16,599 nt of DNA from contig CAYFJO010000223.1 of NCBI GenBank assembly GCA_964343305.1, forward strand, positions 1 through 16,599, read 5' to 3'. Each line of letters opens with the position of its first letter. Within the stretch, counting starts at the first letter, position 1. Under the pieces are notes generated by a model that did not search any database, had not been told where the DNA came from, and worked only from the letters and a program-made list of their open reading frames with translations. A program made the translations under genes and the position numbers. The stretch comes from CAYFJO01 sp964343305 (GTDB taxonomy: Bacteria; Planctomycetota; Planctomycetia; Pirellulales; Pirellulaceae). Below, piece by piece: positions 6,729-12,394 of this stretch.

Positions 6729-7649
6729 ATGCGTCGCCTCGATCCATGGATTGTTGTCATCGTCGTCAGTAGTGCCGTATGTTCAAACAGCCAAGGGCTT
6801 GTTGCAGAGGACGTGGCGAGTCCCGAAGTTGCGGCGGAAGAGACGAATCCGACCTCCGTCGATTCTGTTCGCCAGCTCATCACCGACATGATCCGCGACA
6901 ACATACCGCACACGTATGAAGACAAAAAGAAGTGGGGGCTGACTTCCAAACGGTGGGACGGACTGGATTTCAAATTAGAGGGATTTCAACTGAAGACAAA
7001 GCGAAAGTGGAAGGAAGTCAAACATGGTGATTGGTCGATGTACCGTCTGTCGTTGATCGATCCCAAAGAAGCCTTTGCTGTTCGAGTCGAAGAGCTGCGC
7101 GACACCGACGACGGGCGCTTGGCGTTCGACATGTTCTTCACCGCGCGGGTGCATGCCTTTGCCCGTGTCGCCAAGTGGGTCAAAGGTGTGCAGCTTTACA
7201 GTTTCAGCGCCGATGCCCATGCCAAGATCACTTTGCGGTTGCAAGGCGCGGTTGGTATGACTTTGAACCTGACGAAACTACCACCCGATGTGGCTTTGGA
7301 TCCGAAGGTTGACGCGGCAACGCTTGAACTGCACGAATTCAAACTTTATCGCGTCAGCGACGTCGGTGGCGAAGTGGCCCAGCAGTTAGGCCGCACTGTG
7401 CGGACATTCTTGGACAGCAAAATCGACGACGGAAATCAAAAGCTGCCTACGAAAATCAACAAGCAAATTGCCAAGAAGCAGGATCGGCTGCGATTCTCGA
7501 TGCACGACTTGGTGGTGTCGAAGTGGTCGGACTTGGCGAAGTACGTAACAAAGCCGACCAAGGTCGATCAGGCTGTGCCGGTCAAGAAGCGGCATGGTTC
7601 AAAAACGGGGACTGGCTCCGAGCGAATCCACGAGAATCGTTGGAAATAA
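6729..7649 (+). CDS. Exported protein of unknown function
   Basis: I do not recognise a characterised family. From ATG 6729 it has 306 residues and starts with a signal peptide (MRRLDPWIVVIVVSSAVCSNSQGLVAED). An upstream in-frame ATG at 6675 would add 18 residues in front of the signal sequence and has no properly spaced ribosome binding site, so 6729 is preferred. The mature protein contains alternating strands typical of an extended beta fold (KLEGFQLKTKRKWKEVKHGDWSMYRL; DMFFTARVHAFARVAKWVKGVQLYSFSADAHAKITLRLQGAVGMTLNL), then an amphipathic helix with Lys-rich repeats (TVRTFLDSKIDDGNQKLPTKINKQI). A secreted or periplasmic lipid- or envelope-associated role is speculative. The last 17 residues (GSKTGTGSERIHENRWK) are encoded by a REP-like element, so the C-terminus is probably not ancestral. 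Confidence 0.75.
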   Translation: MRRLDPWIVVIVVSSAVCSNSQGLVAEDVASPEVAAEETNPTSVDSVRQLITDMIRDNIPHTYEDKKKWGLTSKRWDGLDFKLEGFQLKTKRKWKEVKHGDWSMYRLSLIDPKEAFAVRVEELRDTDDGRLAFDMFFTARVHAFARVAKWVKGVQLYSFSADAHAKITLRLQGAVGMTLNLTKLPPDVALDPKVDAATLELHEFKLYRVSDVGGEVAQQLGRTVRTFLDSKIDDGNQKLPTKINKQIAKKQDRLRFSMHDLVVSKWSDLAKYVTKPTKVDQAVPVKKRHGSKTGTGSERIHENRWK

Positions 7650-7683
7650 GTCGTGCTAGCGAGGTGCCTGCCCCCGTTTTGAA
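7598..7683. repeat. REP-like element 2, overlapping the end of a gene
   Basis: TTCAAAAACGGGG (7598-7610) pairs with CCCCCGTTTTGAA (7671-7683) apart from one extra A in the left arm. Pairing continues imperfectly inward: ACTGGCTCC on the left and GGTGCCTG on the right. The right arm GTGCCTGCCCCCGTTTTGAA (7664-7683) differs from element 1 at only two of 20 positions, so the two belong to one family. The left arm and spacer are coding and contribute the last 17 residues and the TAA stop of the exported-protein gene. It may also act as its terminator. Confidence 0.72.
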
Positions 7684-7770
7684 TTGAATCAAATCGTATC
7701 GATGGCGTCTTCCTGATCGTCACCGCACCGACCTGCAAAAGACCAAACGTCCGAACGGCTATGACTTGAG

Positions 7771-7798
7771 GATCCGTATGAGAGATCACGTACGGATC
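7771..7798 (+). ncRNA. Hairpin resembling group II intron domain V (possible relic)
   Basis: GATCCGTA (7771-7778) pairs perfectly with TACGGATC (7791-7798). Between them are a 3-bp distal helix TGA/TCA closed by a GAGA (GNRA) tetraloop at 7782-7785, and a 2-base CG bulge on the 3' side (7789-7790). This arrangement (8-bp helix, CG bulge, GNRA-capped helix) is that of group II intron domain V, and the following ATCTGTGGGAG resembles the sequence often seen after domain V. Two features argue against a functional copy: the catalytic triad AGC reads ATC, and the distal helix is 3 bp rather than about 5. No reverse transcriptase is nearby. It could be a decayed intron 3' end or an unrelated hairpin. 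Confidence 0.4.
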
Positions 7799-7828
7799 TG
7801 TGGGAGCCGTGTTCGAGCAATCGATGAG

Positions 7829-7856
7829 GGCCACCCGGCGGTCCCGTCCGGCGGCC
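7829..7856 (-). terminator. GC-rich hairpin after the sulfatase gene
   Basis: GGCCACCCGG (7829-7838) pairs with CCGGCGGCC (7848-7856) except for a small internal loop, leaving a 9-base apical loop. It begins five bases past the sulfatase stop codon, the right place for a terminator of the minus-strand operon. No U-tract follows in that direction, so it may instead protect the mRNA end or be part of the presumed intron relic. The rest of 7684-7861 shows nothing further that I can support. Confidence 0.45.
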
Positions 7857-7861
7857 GGGAT

Positions 7862-9886
7862 CTACTTTTTGAACTCCTTGATACGAATGTTGCGGAACTC
7901 GACACGGCTGCCGTGGCCCAAGAGGCCGATGTGGCCTTTGGTGCGATTGAGTCCGGGATGTTTCTTCAGCACGTCCGGATCGGTGATTTCATCCAGATTC
8001 GCGTCGAGGATCGCCGTGTCGTTGACGATGACCGTGATCTTTCGGCCGCGACAGATGATCTCCTGCCGGTTCCACTCGCCGACCGGTCTTAGCGCGCCTC
8101 GCTTCGCCGGGACGATGTCGTAGATCGAACCGTGGGATTGCGTCGGCCTCAGTTTTCGCGGATAGCCGACGTTGTCGAGTATCTGAATCTCCATTCCCTC
8201 ATAAGCGGGACGCTGATTCACCAGTGGACAGCGAACCGCCACACCGTTGTTCGCGCCTTCGGACAAGCGAAACTCGAACCGCAGACTGAAGTCGGCGTAC
8301 TCTTTCTCGGTAAACAAGAATCCGCCGCCATCGGCTGGGCAAACAAGTAGGCCATCCTCGATAACGTACCCCTTGCGGTCCGCGCGGCGAAGTTGCCAGC
8401 CGTCGAGGTCCTTCCCATTGAATAGCGCGATGTAGCCCGCTTTTTCGTCAAGAACTCTCCGGTGTAGGAATGCGGGCGATGGATCATCTTCGCCAACTCC
8501 CGGCAGGTCGTGCCGCAGCAACCAGGGGTCCTTTGTCTTTCGCAGAAACGCCAACAACTTCTCAGACAATTCGTTCCGAACATCTGCGTAGTTGAGATTG
8601 TCGGCCAGATTAACCACTTCGTCAGGGTCGGTTTCCAGGTTGTACAGTTCGGTCTCATCTCGATAGAGGTATTTCTTCACCGTACGCGGACCGATCAGTC
8701 GGTCGCCGCGGCGAAGCGTCTCCTGCCACGTGGCCCGGTTCAGAGTGTCGATCGGCAGTGGGTATTCACTCCGCCAGTCGATATTCCAGATCAGCTTGAA
8801 CTTGCGCGTGCGGATGGTCCGCATCGGGTAGTACATCGTCACTTCGTGAAAGACATGACTGAGAAAGACCTTGTCCCAGCCCTGTGGGTTTTCTACCGCC
8901 AAGATCGGTAGAATGCTGCGGCCGTGCAGTTCGTAGTTCGGACTCTTGGTTCCGGTCCAGTCGAGAATGGTGGGGACGATATCGGTGAATGTCACAAGCG
9001 CCTTGTTGACCTGCCGCTCACCTTTTATATGCGGGCTTTTGACAATGAATGGCACACGCACACCCGGTTCGTAATGATTGGCCATCGCACCAGGTTCGGA
9101 TGAACCGTGATCGCTAGTGAAGATCACCAGCGTCTCATCCGCCTTGCCCGAATCCTCAAGCGTTTGCAAGATTGCTCCCACCCCGGCGTCCATGCGAGAG
9201 ATCTGTTGATAGTAACCGGCCAGCCCCTCGCGAACTTCGGGGCGATCTGGAAGGTAGCTGGGAACAATCACGGTCTTCGGATCATATTTGACCGGCGTGA
9301 AACCTTCGTATTCCCGCTTGATGCCCCAGCCGGGACGATCGATGGACGTGGGATGCGGATCGTGATAGCCGATCACCAGAAAAAACGGCTGATCGTCTGA
9401 CTGATTGATAAACTCCGCTCCAGCTTTGGCGAGTGCCATCACGTCTCGGTTGCCGACTTTCGGATTGAACGTGAACGCGTACGATTCCGTCGGCGTCGTG
9501 TGTTGCTTGCCCAGCAGCGCCGTGCGGTAACCATTCTCCTTGAGCATCTGAAAGACGGTCTGCACCTTTGGCATGAGCCGAAACGTGTGGTAGCCGTGTC
9601 CGTGCCCGTACTGGCCGTTGGCGTGGCTGTGAAGACCTGTATAAATCACGGCTCGGCTTGGCCCACAGGAGGCGGTCGTGGCGAAGGCATGACTGAAACG
9701 CACGCCTTCTCTTGCCAGACGATCGATGTTCGGTGTCTGCACGACCGTGTTGCCATAGCAACCACAGTCATCCCAGTTGTGGTTGTCCGAGATCAAGAGC
9801 AGAACGTTGCGCTGATTTGCGCCCTCGACTACCGCGCCAAGGGCATTCAGTGCAGTGAACGTCAACAACAGCATTGCGTACCGCAT
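7862..9886 (-). CDS. Secreted sulfatase (heparan N-sulfatase-like) fused to DUF1080
   Basis: This 674-residue protein joins two enzyme-like domains behind a signal peptide (MRYAMLLLTFTALNALGAVVEGA). Residues 26 to about 465 are a type I sulfatase with the Cys-type site C74-G-P-S-R78, which needs conversion of Cys to formylglycine. It resembles N-sulfoglucosamine sulfohydrolase (SGSH, SulfAtlas S1_8): HEVTMYYPMRTI, LPIDTLNRATWQETL and GKQHTTPTESYAFTF match that enzyme's HEVTMSYPMRSV, FPIDQDF...TFQDLL and GKKHVGPETVYPFDF. The first metal pair is Asp34-Asn35 rather than Asp-Asp; the distal site is Asp259-His260. From about residue 484 to the end is a DUF1080 (3-keto-disaccharide hydrolase, jelly-roll) domain: YIALFNGKDLDGW, EGANNGVAVRCP, GMEIQILDN, GHIGLLGHGSRVEFRNI. 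Start support: AAAGGA seven bases before the ATG. Last gene of the minus-strand run. The N-sulfoglucosamine substrate is inferred from similarity. Confidence 0.93.
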   Translation of the reverse strand: MRYAMLLLTFTALNALGAVVEGANQRNVLLLISDNHNWDDCGCYGNTVVQTPNIDRLAREGVRFSHAFATTASCGPSRAVIYTGLHSHANGQYGHGHGYHTFRLMPKVQTVFQMLKENGYRTALLGKQHTTPTESYAFTFNPKVGNRDVMALAKAGAEFINQSDDQPFFLVIGYHDPHPTSIDRPGWGIKREYEGFTPVKYDPKTVIVPSYLPDRPEVREGLAGYYQQISRMDAGVGAILQTLEDSGKADETLVIFTSDHGSSEPGAMANHYEPGVRVPFIVKSPHIKGERQVNKALVTFTDIVPTILDWTGTKSPNYELHGRSILPILAVENPQGWDKVFLSHVFHEVTMYYPMRTIRTRKFKLIWNIDWRSEYPLPIDTLNRATWQETLRRGDRLIGPRTVKKYLYRDETELYNLETDPDEVVNLADNLNYADVRNELSEKLLAFLRKTKDPWLLRHDLPGVGEDDPSPAFLHRRVLDEKAGYIALFNGKDLDGWQLRRADRKGYVIEDGLLVCPADGGGFLFTEKEYADFSLRFEFRLSEGANNGVAVRCPLVNQRPAYEGMEIQILDNVGYPRKLRPTQSHGSIYDIVPAKRGALRPVGEWNRQEIICRGRKITVIVNDTAILDANLDEITDPDVLKKHPGLNRTKGHIGLLGHGSRVEFRNIRIKEFKK

Positions 9887-9924
9887 GAAGTGGTCCTTTC
9901 ATTGATGATCGCTGTTCATTCTCA

Positions 9925-12384
9925 TCATTGCGACACGATCCAGTGCGGAGTGGACCATGCCAGATGTCCGTGTGCAGCCATCAGGTTGCCCGGCAGGACC
10001 GGTGCTGCACGCTCTTGCGAGATTCGCCAGTAATACCAGTGGACGCCCGCTGACAGTTCCGTGTCGCGGTAGTCGATGCTGAGGTCTTTCTCGCCACTTC
10101 CCTTGAACGTCCGAATGTCTTTGCCGTCGCGGATGAGGACAGCCGAAACAAGTGGCCGCGTTCCGATGGCGTGAAGTTTCAATGTCACCGCGCCGTCACG
10201 GACAGCGACGTCCCGTCCCATGATCGATCCGTTGGCCCTGGCGTCGATGAAGATCCGTGATCCGTTTGTTGCGAAGCAGCGACGATGACGCAAAGCGTCG
10301 AGAATCGACTCGGCCGTCAGCTCTTCCGCATAGATGCCGGTCAACGCACCACTCAATCCCGGCGCGCGGCGGTGCGAATCGCCGTTGGCGACGAAGCCCA
10401 GCCGTGCTCCTTGGTTGAGTGGCTTGTGAAACAGGTTCGGCACGCGGGCGATGTAGTTTCTCCAACCGGAAGTTAACTCCATGCCGACTTCTACTCTGTG
10501 TCCCGATGGAAGAAACGCATCGTGTTGTGTGAACGTGACACCGCCCGCTCTTTGGACCGCGTTGTTTAGCGCGGCGATGTCGTTGGCCACTTCGGGATAG
10601 CGGAGAACCGGGCCGCCCGACGGCGGATAGACGACGCTGCGGTGATTGGGATACGAACGGTTCCGGTACGGCGGAGTCCAGTTGCCGGGATCGGACACCT
10701 TTGCTCTTGCGACGCCCGGAACGCGCGACGTCCATTCGTAGCCCGGCAACGAAAGGAACTGTCCCGGCCGCGAGTACACTCCGGCGAAGAAATTTCCCAA
10801 CGCGTACTCGTATTCGGTCAGCGGCACGTCGTACAGAAAATCGTTGTTCGTAAAGACAACGACGTCCAGCCGGGCACGGTCGCGGGCGTAGTGCGTCAGC
10901 TCGTCTTGCTCGCCTTCGGCGTCGGCAGTCAAGCCGCTATGGCAGTGCATGTCGGCCCAGTAAAGCTGATAGGATTTCTCGCCAAGCTGAATTTTCCGCC
11001 GCCCGGTCAGTTCGTTTTGAATCGGCAAATCGACCGCGCGCCAGCCGATCCATTCGTCCTGCTTGAACGGCACAGTGTTTGCCACGTCGGCGACCATCCG
11101 GTGATAGATCCGGCGGTTGTTCCGAGGAAGCTGCGAAGCCAGCATCACAAAGCGGCCGTGACTCGCGCGGTTTGGATGCGAAAGATGGTAGTCGACGCGT
11201 CCGGTGTCAAGGACAACCGTCTTGTTCCAGACCCCGCCCTGCATCGGCCTGCCGACAAGATCGCCGACGACGTTGGGCGTACTGCCGCGGTGGTCGGCCT
11301 TCCGCTCCCAGAGCAGCCAGATGGCATCCCCGTCTTCCAGCAGCATCGGTGCCGTACGCCGGCCGAGATACCCACCCGTGGCAACCGCCCTTGGTTCGAT
11401 TTTCGCGACGAGCCCTTGCGTGAGTTCAGCGGCAGCGGAATTGCCGTCTTTGTCCGCGATTGTTTTCCAGCCATCGTTTTGGCGAATTGCCGCATGCAGC
11501 GTGTGCCACTGACTAGTAACGCCTGGCCCGCCGATGACATCCTCTTTCTGCAACCATGCGACGCACAGTCCCTGCCGCGTTGCCAGCGCGGTCGGCGTCA
11601 GGCAATGCCGGTCTTCCGGAGAGACCTGTTCGATTGACCCCATTTCGGGAAACGTCCGGCGTCCCCGCACGTTGTACCGCTTCCCGTCGTAACGGTCCCA
11701 AAAAGTCCACACCTCTGGGGTGTCATCAACGGCCAGCGTCGGTCGAAAGGCGTCGGACTCATCAGACGAAATTCCGGTCGGCGCTTGCCATGTGTCGCCG
11801 TCCAGCAGGCGGCATCGAATCCGAAACCGGCCGTCCTGCTGAGCGCTCCAGGCGACGATCATTCGTCCGCCTGAAACACGAGCCGCCGTTGGCAGGATCG
11901 CATCGCTCGCGTTTTCGGAAACCGTAACCGTGGGTCCCCACTTGCCGTCGCGCAGCTTTCTGGCCAGCACTCGCCATCGCCGGCCCACTCTTGCCGACCA
12001 GACGACCCAAACGGACCCGCCGTCCAACACGACGACAGTTGGCGGCCCGTGAGCTGTCTCCTCTTCACTGGCCGTATAGAGCGGCCCCAACCTGCCGTCG
12101 GCATCGATCCGGCGCAGTAGCACTCGGTCGCGACCACCTTGATAACCGTGCCACGCAATCCATGTTGTTCCGTCGGATGAAGTCACCGCCGACGGATGCG
12201 AATCGTACGTCGATCCGTCTGCGTTGATCACGATGTCAGCAGCAATCGCATCCAGATTGCCGGTGGCCCGATCGTTGGCCCCAACGAGCTCCGCGGATAT
12301 CGAGAACAATGCGAGCACGAGCAGTACGGAAGCAGCCGGCCGTCGAGAATGATACAAGGAGTCTTTCAAACGAGCTGATTTCAT
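9925..12384 (-). CDS. Exported beta-propeller plus PHP-type metallohydrolase (DUF3604-like)
   Basis: The 819-residue protein has a signal peptide (hydrophobic ASVLLVLALFSISAELVGA after a basic start). Residues of about 60-340 hold repeated units of roughly 55 residues (pattern P...DG..W..W....DGR..V..R.L..G.W), as in sialidase/propeller blades; DGTTWIAW, GGSVWVVW and GGRMIVAW mark three of them. From about residue 470 comes a PHP-like metal-dependent hydrolase of the DUF3604/CehA-McbA type: DMHCHSG (Asp478, His480, His482), TQHD (His621, Asp622) and GDSH (Asp669, His671) are the expected metal ligands. CehA and McbA are carbaryl hydrolases, but the natural substrate of most members is unknown, possibly an ester or phosphoester. 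GGGGAAATC precedes the ATG. The gap from the cytochrome gene is 10 bases, so it is surely cotranscribed with it, and the sulfatase follows after 38 bases. Confidence 0.88.
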   Translation of the reverse strand: MKSARLKDSLYHSRRPAASVLLVLALFSISAELVGANDRATGNLDAIAADIVINADGSTYDSHPSAVTSSDGTTWIAWHGYQGGRDRVLLRRIDADGRLGPLYTASEEETAHGPPTVVVLDGGSVWVVWSARVGRRWRVLARKLRDGKWGPTVTVSENASDAILPTAARVSGGRMIVAWSAQQDGRFRIRCRLLDGDTWQAPTGISSDESDAFRPTLAVDDTPEVWTFWDRYDGKRYNVRGRRTFPEMGSIEQVSPEDRHCLTPTALATRQGLCVAWLQKEDVIGGPGVTSQWHTLHAAIRQNDGWKTIADKDGNSAAAELTQGLVAKIEPRAVATGGYLGRRTAPMLLEDGDAIWLLWERKADHRGSTPNVVGDLVGRPMQGGVWNKTVVLDTGRVDYHLSHPNRASHGRFVMLASQLPRNNRRIYHRMVADVANTVPFKQDEWIGWRAVDLPIQNELTGRRKIQLGEKSYQLYWADMHCHSGLTADAEGEQDELTHYARDRARLDVVVFTNNDFLYDVPLTEYEYALGNFFAGVYSRPGQFLSLPGYEWTSRVPGVARAKVSDPGNWTPPYRNRSYPNHRSVVYPPSGGPVLRYPEVANDIAALNNAVQRAGGVTFTQHDAFLPSGHRVEVGMELTSGWRNYIARVPNLFHKPLNQGARLGFVANGDSHRRAPGLSGALTGIYAEELTAESILDALRHRRCFATNGSRIFIDARANGSIMGRDVAVRDGAVTLKLHAIGTRPLVSAVLIRDGKDIRTFKGSGEKDLSIDYRDTELSAGVHWYYWRISQERAAPVLPGNLMAAHGHLAWSTPHWIVSQ

Positions 12385-12394
12385 GATTTCCCCG

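Noticed and set aside
10642..11637. Plus-strand open frame of 331 codons
   Set aside because: It is antisense to the propeller/PHP gene; composition is typical of a shadow frame.
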